Notes: generated by a model from the sequence alone, not told the origin. A stretch of 8,803 bases of DNA from an uncultured Clostridia bacterium (GCA_934454745.1 CAKSGP010000037.1:1-8803); one strand, 5' to 3'. Positions 1-6,886 are shown, counted from the stretch's first letter. Numbers and translations are program-made.

Positions 1-883
1 CCTCCGCACTGACTTCAAGCTCAAACTTCTCACCGTTTATATAGGCAGTTGTTGTACCTGTATGAAGTTCGATTTCCTTTCCGCCCTTATTTACTAAGGC
101 AATGCCCCTCTCCTGATTCCAGTTGACATCTGCATTAAGCATTTCGCTTACGGCACGTATGGGAACAAGAGTAGTGCCATTATCAATTATTGGGTACTGG
201 TCTTTAAACTTCACCAACTCACCGTTAAGCATAACCTTTGCACCAACATAATCAATATCATTAGAGTAGTATGCTAAAACGTGTTCTATGTACGATGCAT
301 CGCCATAGCTCTTATAGGGCCAGTTGCTTACATAATCGACAGCGTTCTTTCGCTCATCGAGCCAGTCATCTCCCACTGCATCGATAATTCTATTAAGTAC
401 CGTTTCCCCGAAATTATATGCTTGAAGCATTTTCGCATAATCGTAGTCATATTTATAAAGAGATTCAGACAAGAGATATGCCGCATAGGGTACTGCCTTT
501 TCAGGATCAAGCCTGTCCTCAAGGGTCCAGGCTGTTCCTGTATGGTCGAGTCCAAAATTTGCAAAGGCTTTTTCATTGGTGTGCTCTATTTGCATAATGC
601 CCCACGCCGGACGGGGAGTGCCGTCAGAATAATACTGATAGTTTATACCGCTCGATTCCTGCATGCATACAGCCGCTAAAATATTTGGGTCTACGCCGTA
701 CTGATCGCCGGCACTTTTAAAAATGTCACTGTAGCTTTTGACAGCTTTATTAAGCTTTTTCGTTCCTATATCAAATAATGCAAGGTCAGTGCCGTTGTGG
801 TCAGGTATAATTGATGCCATAGCAGTGCTTGTACACATCATAAGTACAGCAAGTACTGTTATAATTTTTTTCACCTTTCTCAA
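1..883 (-). CDS. Secreted lytic-transglycosylase-like protein with a copper-amine-oxidase-N-like domain (3' end outside the window)
   Basis: The first 294 residues are visible; the C-terminus runs off the left edge. I chose the TTG at 883 because AGGA (890-893) lies 6 nt upstream. An in-frame GTG at 874 is the alternative, with poorer spacing. Residues 2-23 look like a Sec signal peptide: RKVKK, a hydrophobic core, then AMA. Residues 50-165 carry the marks of a Slt-type (goose-lysozyme-fold) transglycosylase: the presumed catalytic Glu76 in QESSG, WGIMQ at 94-98 (the GLMQ-type motif) and AYNFGE at 155-160 (the AYNAG-type motif). Such enzymes cleave peptidoglycan between MurNAc and GlcNAc. Residues 215-290 resemble the Cu_amine_oxidN1 domain of Firmicutes surface proteins: VMLNGELV, then TTLVPIRAVSEMLNADVNW, then TTAYINGE. 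The likely role is cell-wall turnover outside the membrane. The domain calls are from motif reading, and further domains may follow off-window. Confidence 0.85.
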   Translation of the reverse strand, partial: MRKVKKIITVLAVLMMCTSTAMASIIPDHNGTDLALFDIGTKKLNKAVKSYSDIFKSAGDQYGVDPNILAAVCMQESSGINYQYYSDGTPRPAWGIMQIEHTNEKAFANFGLDHTGTAWTLEDRLDPEKAVPYAAYLLSESLYKYDYDYAKMLQAYNFGETVLNRIIDAVGDDWLDERKNAVDYVSNWPYKSYGDASYIEHVLAYYSNDIDYVGAKVMLNGELVKFKDQYPIIDNGTTLVPIRAVSEMLNADVNWNQERGIALVNKGGKEIELHTGTTTAYINGEKFELEVSAE

Positions 884-925
884 CTCATTTCCTGTTTTTT
901 TCAGCAAAAAGTATTTGCCTTATAC

Positions 926-954
926 ATTATACTATATTTTTTCGAATTCGTCAA
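926..954 (-). promoter_or_regulatory. Sigma-A promoter of the wall-enzyme gene
   Basis: Read on the minus strand, a -35 TTGACG (949-954) and a perfect -10 TATAAT (926-931) are separated by exactly 17 nt. Transcription would start near 919, giving a leader of about 36 nt before the TTG start at 883. Confidence 0.85.
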
Positions 955-1065
955 TGTAACATTCTGCCAGTTTAATCTATAAATTCAGAAGCTTACTTGA
1001 TAGCAGAGCAATAACTCAAGAATAATTTGAAACAAAGACAAAAAGATATTAGGATTGTAATCCGC

Positions 1066-1111
1066 AAAAAAAACGGTGTATGACCCTGAAATCTTTCAAG
1101 GCTATACACCG
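1066..1111 (-). terminator. Rho-independent terminator after the coiled-coil gene
   Basis: It begins 5 nt past the stop codon. On the minus strand, CGGTGTAT pairs with ATACACCG (1104-1111 with 1074-1081). After an A-C mismatch and a G-U pair, an inner stem CCTTGAAA/TTTCAGGG continues almost to the loop. Eight T residues follow (1066-1073). The stem is unusually long. As no terminator is visible right after proS, this one may also end the argCB-proS transcript. The rest of the gap, 955-1065, holds only a short palindrome (1052-1063) and nothing else I can support. Confidence 0.88.
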
Positions 1112-1116
1112 ATTTA

Positions 1117-1461
1117 TTATTTCTTCATAGCCACATCGTATGCCATCTTTGCTATTGTCACTGCTATATCCGCATTTTTCTTGATTGAGTCAAAATCAAC
1201 TTTATCGAATTTCTCACTATGCATAGTGTGACTTTCATACAACACCTGAATACATTTATCTATTGTACCATCAAGCTTTGCTGTTGTTTGAAGTTGTGCC
1301 TCTTTCAACTCCGAAACATCGCTTTCTACTCTGTCAAGTCTTGTGTCTACCTTGTCAAGTCTTTCGTCTACTTTGTCAAGTCTTGTATCAATTTTGTCAA
1401 GTCTTGTATCGATTTTGTCAAGTCTTGATATGATTAAATCCATTTTTTCATCAGTTGTCAT
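1117..1461 (-). CDS. Small heptad-repeat coiled-coil protein of unknown function
   Basis: This is a 114-residue protein that I do not recognise as a named family. The ATG at 1461 is chosen because AAAGGAG (1470-1476) sits 8 nt upstream; a GTG at 1470 would extend the frame by three residues but overlaps that ribosome site. Residues 13-47 are five back-to-back heptads of the form RLDKIDT, with Leu and Ile/Val at strict 3-4 spacing, so a parallel dimeric or trimeric coiled coil is expected. Acidic/Gln-rich sequence continues the helix to about residue 65. The tail (66-114) has a single Cys, a FDKVDFDSIKK segment and a mildly hydrophobic helix (ADIAVTIAKMAYDVAMKK). There is no signal peptide or clear membrane span, so it is probably cytoplasmic. 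Its own promoter follows proS and a strong terminator closes it. Coiled-coil composition makes homology to phage or structural proteins easy to overcall, so I assign no function. Confidence 0.8.
   Translation of the reverse strand: MTTDEKMDLIISRLDKIDTRLDKIDTRLDKVDERLDKVDTRLDRVESDVSELKEAQLQTTAKLDGTIDKCIQVLYESHTMHSEKFDKVDFDSIKKNADIAVTIAKMAYDVAMKK
1321..1425 (-). repeat. Five tandem 21-bp repeats encoding heptads
   Basis: The plus-strand word GTCAAGTCTT recurs at exact 21-nt steps, starting at 1333, 1354, 1375, 1396 and 1417. Each unit encodes one RLDK(I/V)D(T/E)-type heptad of the coiled-coil protein; the unit at the C-terminal end has drifted to RLDRVES. Because the repeat length is a multiple of three, gain or loss of units would keep the frame. 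Confidence 0.92.
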
Positions 1462-1496
1462 CTTCGTCACTCCTTTCAGGATTGCCTCGTATGATT

Positions 1497-1525
1497 AGTA
1501 TACCATACAAATTCTGAAATTTCAA
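1497..1525 (-). promoter_or_regulatory. Extended -10 promoter of the coiled-coil gene
   Basis: On the minus strand, -35 TTGAAA (1520-1525), a 17-nt spacer and -10 TATACT (1497-1502) are preceded by TGG, giving the TGn extended -10. The predicted start is near 1490, about 29 nt before the ATG. The perfect palindrome TGAAATTTCA (1515-1524) overlaps the -35 box. The promoter begins only 16 nt past the proS stop codon. Confidence 0.75.
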
Positions 1526-1540
1526 GTGGTCAAAATCCTT

Positions 1541-3247
1541 TTATATATTAGTTTTTACAAATTCTGTAATCTTTGACACAGCATCCGAAAGATTGATGTT
1601 AATAGCTGAATCCATTGTTCTTTCCTTGTATTCAACAATGCCCTCGCCAAGCTTTTTACCAACAACTACTCTTACAGGGATACCGATAAGGTCTGCATCC
1701 TTAAACTTAACGCCTGCACGCTCAGATCTATCATCAAGAAGTGTTTCTATACCGGCATCTAAAAGCTCATTATAAAGCTTTTCTGCAGCCTCCATCTGCT
1801 CCTGATCCTTATAGTTTGCAGGAACAACGATTGCCTGATACGGTGCTATTGATACAGGCCATATAATACCGTTATCATCGTGTAGTTGTTCAACAGCTGC
1901 CGCAACACAACGTGTAACACCTATACCATAACAGCCCATTACAACAGTCTGCTGTTTGCCTGATTCATCAAGATATTTAAGTCCCAACGCATCAGAATAC
2001 TTTGTGCCAAGCTTAAAGATATGACCTACCTCTATACCCTGCTCTGACTTAATTGTACCGCCACACTTAGGGCATTTATCCCCGTTTACAACAACACGTA
2101 TATCTGCAATAACATCAGGAGTAAAATCACGTCCCATATTTACATTTTTATAGTGCATATCGGTTTGGTTTGCACCCACAACGAAGTTTTTCATGAACTC
2201 AACTTCCTTGTCTGCATATACGGGAATACCAAGATTAATAGGACCTGCAAAGCCAACCTGTGCATTTGTTATCTCACGAACTATTGCAGGCTCAGCAAGC
2301 TCTAAATCATCTGTACAGCCCACAAGGTTTTTCAGCTTAACCTCGTTTACGTCACGGTCACCACGTACCATAGCCGCAATATACTTATCGTCTGCCTTGT
2401 AAATTATTGTCTTTGCAAAATTATGTGCTTTCATTCCCAAAGATTCTACAAGCTCATCTATTGTATGGGCATTTGGAGTTTCGATTTTCTCCATCTCAAA
2501 ATAGCCCTCTATCTGCTCAACTACCTCCGGAATACACTCGCACTTTTCATAGTTTGCCGCATATCCGCAATCGTCACAGTATGCAATGCCGTCCTCGCCC
2601 ACAGGTGATTTTACCATAAATTCCTGAGAACCGCTGCCGCCCATTGCACCGCTGTCTGCATCAACTACTGTAAAGTCCAGACCAAGACGTGTGAATATTC
2701 TGTTGTATGCGTCATACATTTTCTGATATGACTCGTCAAGTCCCTTCTGATTAAGGTCAAAGCTATATGCGTCCTTCATAACGAACTCACGGCTTCTTAT
2801 AACACCAAATCTCGGTCTGCCTTCGTCACGGTACTTTGTCTGGATTTGGTAAAGTGTCATAGGATATTCCTTGTATGACTTTACGTTATCTATAACGCAC
2901 TGTGTGAAAAGCTCCTCGTGGGTAGGTCCAAGACAGAAATCGCGGTCTCCGCGGTCTTTAAGCTTGAACATACTTGGTCCGAAAACTTCCCAACGTCCCG
3001 ACGCCTGATATGCCTCAGCCGGTAGGAGTGCAGACATTAAAAGCTCCTGTGCCCCGGCTCTGTCCATTTCCTCACGGACTATTGCCTCTACCTTTTTAAG
3101 AGTTCTTAAGCCAAGTGGTAAATATGAATATATTCCCGCCGCAAGCTTTCTTATCATTCCTGCGCGGAGCATAAGTCTGTGGCTTGCTATTTCTGCTTCT
3201 GCCGGCACTTCTCTTAAAGTAGGCATCATTAAATTTGACATCTTCAT
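1541..3247 (-). CDS. proS: Prolyl-tRNA synthetase, bacterial type with editing domain
   Basis: This cytoplasmic class II aminoacyl-tRNA synthetase (568 residues, full length) charges tRNA-Pro with proline. Visible landmarks are the N-terminal signature RLMLRAGMIRKLAAGIYSYLP, motif 2 with YRDEGRPRFGVIRSREFVMKDAY spread over 139-161, and motif 3 GCYGIGVTR (438-446), followed by the anticodon-binding C-terminal domain. The insertion (INS) editing domain lies at about 240-386, with the conserved Lys279 in AKTII, which in E. coli ProRS helps clear mischarged Ala-tRNA-Pro. Unlike the E. coli and B. subtilis enzymes, it has two Cys-x-x-Cys knuckles flanking the editing domain (224/227 and 392/395) plus Cys236 and Cys238. 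The start ATG at 3247 has AAGGAG 10 nt upstream (3258-3263). The gene lies 19 nt after argB with no visible promoter or T-box between them, so it is probably co-transcribed with argCB. Confidence 0.97.
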   Translation of the reverse strand: MKMSNLMMPTLREVPAEAEIASHRLMLRAGMIRKLAAGIYSYLPLGLRTLKKVEAIVREEMDRAGAQELLMSALLPAEAYQASGRWEVFGPSMFKLKDRGDRDFCLGPTHEELFTQCVIDNVKSYKEYPMTLYQIQTKYRDEGRPRFGVIRSREFVMKDAYSFDLNQKGLDESYQKMYDAYNRIFTRLGLDFTVVDADSGAMGGSGSQEFMVKSPVGEDGIAYCDDCGYAANYEKCECIPEVVEQIEGYFEMEKIETPNAHTIDELVESLGMKAHNFAKTIIYKADDKYIAAMVRGDRDVNEVKLKNLVGCTDDLELAEPAIVREITNAQVGFAGPINLGIPVYADKEVEFMKNFVVGANQTDMHYKNVNMGRDFTPDVIADIRVVVNGDKCPKCGGTIKSEQGIEVGHIFKLGTKYSDALGLKYLDESGKQQTVVMGCYGIGVTRCVAAAVEQLHDDNGIIWPVSIAPYQAIVVPANYKDQEQMEAAEKLYNELLDAGIETLLDDRSERAGVKFKDADLIGIPVRVVVGKKLGEGIVEYKERTMDSAININLSDAVSKITEFVKTNI

Positions 3248-3266
3248 TTTGTCATATCTCCTTAAA

Positions 3267-4139
3267 TTAATATTTATTGCTCTTTATCATAGTTCCTACG
3301 CCTGTTTTTGTGAATATCTCAAGAAGCAGGCAATGAGAAATGCGTCCGTCAATTATATGAACGCCTGTGACACCCTGGCGGATTGCATCTACGCAGCCCT
3401 TAACCTTAGGGATCATACCGCCGTTAATTGTTCCGTCCGCTATCATTTCGTCTATATCCTGAGGCTCTGCAACGTATATAACGTCACCGTTTTTATCCTT
3501 TATTCCCTCAACATCGGTAAGAAGGATAAGCTTCTCTGCCTCAACTGCTGCGGCAACTGCCGATGCAACAGAGTCTGCATTTACGTTGTAGCTGTTGCCC
3601 TCGCTGTCTGTGCCGATAGGGGCAATAACGGGTATCCAACAACCTTTATAAAGATGGTCAAGAACCTCTGTATTGACCTTCATAATCTTTCCTACATAGC
3701 CTAAATCAACTTCCTCACCATCTACAACGGTTTTCTGTTTTTCACATTCTATGAAGGATGCATCTATACCGCTTATACCCACAGCACGTCCGCCGTGCTT
3801 GTTTATAAGTGCTACAATTTCCTTGTTTGTCTTACCGATAAGTACCTCTTGCGCTACCTTTACGGTTTCTTCGTCTGTAACACGTAAGCCGTTTATAAAT
3901 TTGCTCTGTACACCCTTTTCGTTTAGTGCCTTTGAAATATCAGGGCCGCCGCCGTGAACAACGATAGGATGAAGTCCGATAAATTTCAAAAGGATAATAT
4001 CCTCAATTACGGAGTTTTTTAAGTCCTCGTTTATCATTGCATTACCGCCGTATTTTATAACCACGGTTTTACCTGAAAATTTTTGTATGTACGGCAAAGC
4101 ATCAATAAGTATCTGTGCTTTTTTTATCAGTGATTCCAT
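3267..4139 (-). CDS. argB: Acetylglutamate kinase
   Basis: The enzyme phosphorylates N-acetyl-L-glutamate with ATP, the second step of the acetylated arginine pathway. At 290 residues it is full length for the amino-acid-kinase fold. Visible features are the phosphate-binding Lys29 in VIKYGGNAM, the glycine loop HGGGPD (62-67), GLRVTD (84-89), YNVNAD (184-189), LLTDVEGI (206-213), GGMIPKV with Lys245 (240-246) and the C-terminal VHIIDGRISH...LLLEIFT block. The N-terminal helix (ALPYIQKFSGK) and the C-terminal H-x-x-D-G stretch resemble arginine-inhibited hexameric kinases, so feedback inhibition by arginine is inferred. The start ATG has AAGGGG (4146-4151) 6 nt upstream. It lies 32 nt after argC and 19 nt before proS, all on the same strand. 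Confidence 0.97.
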   Translation of the reverse strand: MESLIKKAQILIDALPYIQKFSGKTVVIKYGGNAMINEDLKNSVIEDIILLKFIGLHPIVVHGGGPDISKALNEKGVQSKFINGLRVTDEETVKVAQEVLIGKTNKEIVALINKHGGRAVGISGIDASFIECEKQKTVVDGEEVDLGYVGKIMKVNTEVLDHLYKGCWIPVIAPIGTDSEGNSYNVNADSVASAVAAAVEAEKLILLTDVEGIKDKNGDVIYVAEPQDIDEMIADGTINGGMIPKVKGCVDAIRQGVTGVHIIDGRISHCLLLEIFTKTGVGTMIKSNKY

Positions 4140-4171
4140 ATCTTTCCCCTTCGTTTATCCCTTTTGTTTAA

Positions 4172-5209
4172 TTATAAATAAAATCCTGCGTTTGCTATAC
4201 CTGTTTTTTCGTCAAGCCCGAACATTATATTCATATTCTGAACTGCCTGACCTGCCGCACCCTTAAACAGATTATCTATTGCAGATACAATTACTGCACG
4301 GTTTAGTCTTTCGTCAACAACTATTCCTATATCAACAAAGTTTGAACCTGCAACGTGCTTTGTTTCCGGAAGCTTGCCATCATCCTTTACACGCACAAAG
4401 TACTCATCCTTATAAAAGTCCTTATATATATTAATAATCTCCTCTGTTGTACATGGTTTATTAAGATTTACATATATAGTCGAGAAAATGCCACGCTTTT
4501 GGGGAATAAGGTGAGGCGTGAATGAAATCATAACCTCTCTGTCGGCAGCCTTTGAAAGCTCCTGTTCAATCTCCGATGTATGGCGATGTGTTGCGATTTT
4601 ATATGCCTTTGTATTTTCGGTACACTCACAGAAGTGTGTTCCAAGTCCAAGGCCCCTGCCGGCACCCGTTACACCTGATTTGGCATCTACAATTATATTC
4701 TTGCTGTTACCCAATCCGCTTTTTAGTATTGGGTATGCACCAAGTATTGAACAGGTAGTATAACAGCCGGGATTACCTACAAGACGTGCATCCTTTACCT
4801 TGTCACGATAAAGCTCGCAAAGTCCGTAAACTGATTCTTTTAAAAGCTCAGGTGATGAATGTTCCTGACCATACCACTTCTCGTAAACCTCTATATCGTC
4901 ATATCTGAAATCACCACTTAAATCGATAACCTTAAGACCTTTTTCTATAAGTGACGGTATTACATCCTTTGATGCACCGTGGGGTAATGCGGTAAATGCT
5001 ACATCGCACCGTGCAACCCTGTCAAGATAAACCTCTTCGCAATTCATATCCAATACATGTGCAAAGTTTGCATACACCTCCGATATTGGCTGACCGTCAA
5101 AGCTGTGGGACCCCAACACCTCAAGCTTTACCTCCGGATGATTGCTCAAAATCCTAACAAGCTCTATTCCTGCATAACCAGTTGCACCAAGAACCGCCGT
5201 TTTTATCAT
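4172..5209 (-). CDS. argC: N-acetyl-gamma-glutamyl-phosphate reductase
   Basis: The enzyme makes N-acetylglutamate 5-semialdehyde from the acyl phosphate produced by ArgB, using NADPH (third step of arginine synthesis). At 345 residues it is full length for the long bacterial form. The N-terminal Rossmann motif is GATGYAG (8-14), the catalytic Cys149 sits in GNPGCYTT (145-152), and the active-site histidine region is THRHTSEIEQ (207-216). LPHG (75-78) and KGAAGQAVQNMN (316-327) are further family blocks. I start at the ATG at 5209 because AGGAAGG (5218-5224) lies 8 nt upstream. An in-frame GTG at 5218 adds three residues but overlaps that site. It is the first gene of the argC-argB-proS cluster. 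The leader carries two ARG boxes, so ArgR repression by arginine is likely. Confidence 0.97.
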   Translation of the reverse strand: MIKTAVLGATGYAGIELVRILSNHPEVKLEVLGSHSFDGQPISEVYANFAHVLDMNCEEVYLDRVARCDVAFTALPHGASKDVIPSLIEKGLKVIDLSGDFRYDDIEVYEKWYGQEHSSPELLKESVYGLCELYRDKVKDARLVGNPGCYTTCSILGAYPILKSGLGNSKNIIVDAKSGVTGAGRGLGLGTHFCECTENTKAYKIATHRHTSEIEQELSKAADREVMISFTPHLIPQKRGIFSTIYVNLNKPCTTEEIINIYKDFYKDEYFVRVKDDGKLPETKHVAGSNFVDIGIVVDERLNRAVIVSAIDNLFKGAAGQAVQNMNIMFGLDEKTGIANAGFYL

Positions 5210-5223
5210 ATAAAACACCTTCC

Positions 5224-5241
5224 TGTGAATATTTATTCATA
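5224..5241 (-). promoter_or_regulatory. ARG box proximal to argC (ArgR operator)
   Basis: The minus-strand sequence TATGAATAAATATTCACA fits the E. coli consensus TNTGNATWWWWATNCANA at all 14 defined positions. It also resembles the B. subtilis AhrC box. It ends at the edge of the argC ribosome site (5218-5224). ArgR/AhrC hexamers bind such 18-bp boxes with arginine as corepressor. Confidence 0.85.
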
Positions 5242-5243
5242 AA

Positions 5244-5261
5244 AATAATTATTTATTCAGT
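5244..5261 (-). promoter_or_regulatory. Second, weaker ARG box
   Basis: The minus-strand sequence ACTGAATAAATAATTATT matches the ARG-box consensus at 10 of 14 defined positions. It is separated from the perfect box by 2 bp, putting the two TG dinucleotides 20 bp apart (about two helical turns). Tandem boxes spaced by 2-3 bp are the usual ArgR arrangement. Both lie downstream of the predicted transcription start. Confidence 0.65.
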
Positions 5262-5288
5262 ATTATTTCATAATAAACCATAGTAATT

Positions 5289-5317
5289 ATTGTATCATAC
5301 CTACATTAATTTGTAAA
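5289..5317 (-). promoter_or_regulatory. Extended -10 promoter of argC-argB-proS
   Basis: On the minus strand, -35 TTTACA (5312-5317), a 17-nt spacer and -10 TACAAT (5289-5294) are preceded by TGA, giving an extended -10. The predicted start is near 5282. That leaves a leader of about 73 nt containing both ARG boxes, roughly at +22 to +39 and +42 to +59. Confidence 0.8.
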
Positions 5318-5331
5318 GGGATATATTGAAT

Positions 5332-5360
5332 AAAAAAGGAATTTTCTTTCCGAAAATTCC
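5332..5360 (-). terminator. Rho-independent terminator after galT
   Basis: On the minus strand, a perfect 9-bp stem GGAATTTTC/GAAAATTCC (5352-5360 with 5338-5346) with a 5-nt loop is followed by six T residues (5332-5337). It lies 32 nt past the galT stop and ends just before the argC promoter, insulating the two units. Confidence 0.88.
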
Positions 5361-5392
5361 TCTATATTTTATACAATGTTGCGGATATGCTT

Positions 5393-6886
5393 TTATACCT
5401 GAGCCATAAACTTGTCAAATGCCGCCATACCCTTATCATCACGCTTAAATACTCCTGCGTGCTTCAAAACCTCAACGAATGCAGAACCTACTTCGTCTTT
5501 TAGAATATCAAAAACATTATCCTTATTAATTTGGGGGTATCTATTTTTAATATCCTCTGCCCACTCCTTATGTGATGCAGTCTTTTCGTCTTGGGACATA
5601 TCACTGCCCTTTATTATTGCATCGCCAACAGCCTCAAGCTCCTCTACAAGCCTTGCAGGCAATACCGCAAGTCCCATAACCTCTATAAGTCCGATGTTCT
5701 CTTTCTTTATATGGTGTAGCTCGCTATGGGGGTGATATACACCAAGGGGATGTTCGTCTGTTGTTATATTATTACGTAATACAAGGTCCATAACAAACTT
5801 TCCGTCTGCAACGCTTGCAATTGGCGTTATTGTGTTATGGGGTATATCATCTGTTTTTGCGAATATAAACGAGTCCTCGTCTGTATATCCCCGCCAGGAT
5901 TTTAATATCCTGTCAGACAGCTCTATTATACTTTCGGCATTATCGCTCTTTAACCTGATAACCGACATAGGCCACTTAAGGCGTGTTATCTCAACATCCG
6001 AAAAGCCGTCTATATCATATTTCTTTTCGCTTTCTGCCCTGTGCATTGCAAATGTATAATGTCCGCCCTGGAAATGCTCGTGACTGAGTATTGAACCGCC
6101 TACAATCGGTAAATCCGCATTGGAGCCTACAATATAATGATTAAACTTCGATACAAAATCAAGTAGCTTTTTAAATACATTTCTATTGATTGTCATAGGA
6201 GTATGCTTAGAATTAATCACTATACAATGCTCGTTATAATATACGTATGGCGAATACTGAAATCCCCATTTCTCCCCGCATATATCGATAGGTATTATTC
6301 TATGATTCTGGCGTGCCGGGTGATTGACACGTCCGCCGTAGCCCTCGTTCTCAACACAAAGCTGACACGCAGGGTATGATGATGCCTTTTGTAGCCTTGC
6401 CGCCGCAATAGCTTTTGGATCCTTTTCAGGCTTTGAACGGTTAATTGTTATATCGATTTCCCCAAATTCCGAGCTTTTAACCCATTTTACATCTCTTGCA
6501 ATTCTCTCACGTCTTATGTAATTACTGTCACAGGATAGCTTATAGAAATAGTCTGTGGCCTCTTTTGGAGATTTCTCGTAAAGCCCGTTAAACTTATTAA
6601 TTACAGTTGATGGGTATGGAGTTAATGTATCCATTATCTCCGTGTCAAATATATCCCTGTAAACAATGCTGTTATTTTCAAGCATACCATTTTCTGCGGC
6701 ATAATCGGTAATAGCATCAAGAATTTCCTCAAGAGTTTCTAAAGGCTCTAATACACTAGTTTCCTCGTAAGAATCAAGTCCAAGCTTTGTTAAAAGCCTG
6801 TTTCTTACGTAAATCCTGTCTGTTTCATCTATAAGTCCGGTTTTTATTCCGTATGCTACAAGTTCGTCAATTTTTTGATATATCAT
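5393..6886 (-). CDS. galT: UDP-glucose--hexose-1-phosphate uridylyltransferase, class II (Firmicutes type)
   Basis: GalT exchanges UMP between UDP-glucose and galactose-1-phosphate in the Leloir pathway (cytoplasm). At 497 residues it matches the long Firmicutes class, not the shorter E. coli type. Class features are MDRIY-like DETDRIYVRNRLL near the N-terminus, a CQLC pair in the SSYPACQLCVENEGYGGR block, NEHCIVINSKHTPM, and the active-site region VGGSILSHEHFQGGH. The last carries the His-x-His replacing the HPH triad of class I; HPHSELHHIK lies further on. I prefer the ATG at 6886, which has GGAG (6896-6899) 9 nt upstream; the ATG at 6901 (502 residues) has only weak pairing upstream. The gene is monocistronic, with its own promoter and terminator; galK and galE are not in the window. 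Confidence 0.95.
   Translation of the reverse strand: MIYQKIDELVAYGIKTGLIDETDRIYVRNRLLTKLGLDSYEETSVLEPLETLEEILDAITDYAAENGMLENNSIVYRDIFDTEIMDTLTPYPSTVINKFNGLYEKSPKEATDYFYKLSCDSNYIRRERIARDVKWVKSSEFGEIDITINRSKPEKDPKAIAAARLQKASSYPACQLCVENEGYGGRVNHPARQNHRIIPIDICGEKWGFQYSPYVYYNEHCIVINSKHTPMTINRNVFKKLLDFVSKFNHYIVGSNADLPIVGGSILSHEHFQGGHYTFAMHRAESEKKYDIDGFSDVEITRLKWPMSVIRLKSDNAESIIELSDRILKSWRGYTDEDSFIFAKTDDIPHNTITPIASVADGKFVMDLVLRNNITTDEHPLGVYHPHSELHHIKKENIGLIEVMGLAVLPARLVEELEAVGDAIIKGSDMSQDEKTASHKEWAEDIKNRYPQINKDNVFDILKDEVGSAFVEVLKHAGVFKRDDKGMAAFDKFMAQV

Noticed and set aside
328..576. 82-codon minus-strand open frame inside the left-end gene.
   Set aside because: It is an alternative frame within the transglycosylase catalytic region, with no own ribosome site or family features.
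281..679. 132-codon plus-strand open frame.
   Set aside because: It is antisense to the transglycosylase gene, whose signal peptide, catalytic motifs, promoter and ribosome site are all on the minus strand.
1052..1063. Short palindrome GGATT-GT-AATCC between the terminator and the wall-enzyme promoter.
   Set aside because: Only 5 bp per arm, no T-run and far from the promoter; no role can be supported.
3244..3255. Three-codon mini-ORF (ATG ACA AAA TGA) whose stop overlaps the proS start.
   Set aside because: Its ATG is only 2 nt from the AAGGAG, too close for initiation, while the proS ATG is at 10 nt. It looks like chance in the spacer.
3247..3266. T-box leader or separate promoter in front of proS.
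   Set aside because: The gap is only 19 nt, holding just the ribosome site, and I found no convincing -35/-10 pair in the argB 3' end.
3249..3704. 151-codon plus-strand open frame.
   Set aside because: It is a shadow of argB on the opposite strand, rich in Cys/Tyr as expected for antisense reading, with no ribosome site.
5262..5280. Possible third ARG box around the TATTAT-GAA-ATAATA inverted repeat in the argC leader.
   Set aside because: Only about 10 of 14 defined positions fit and it overlaps the second box; AT-rich DNA gives such matches by chance.
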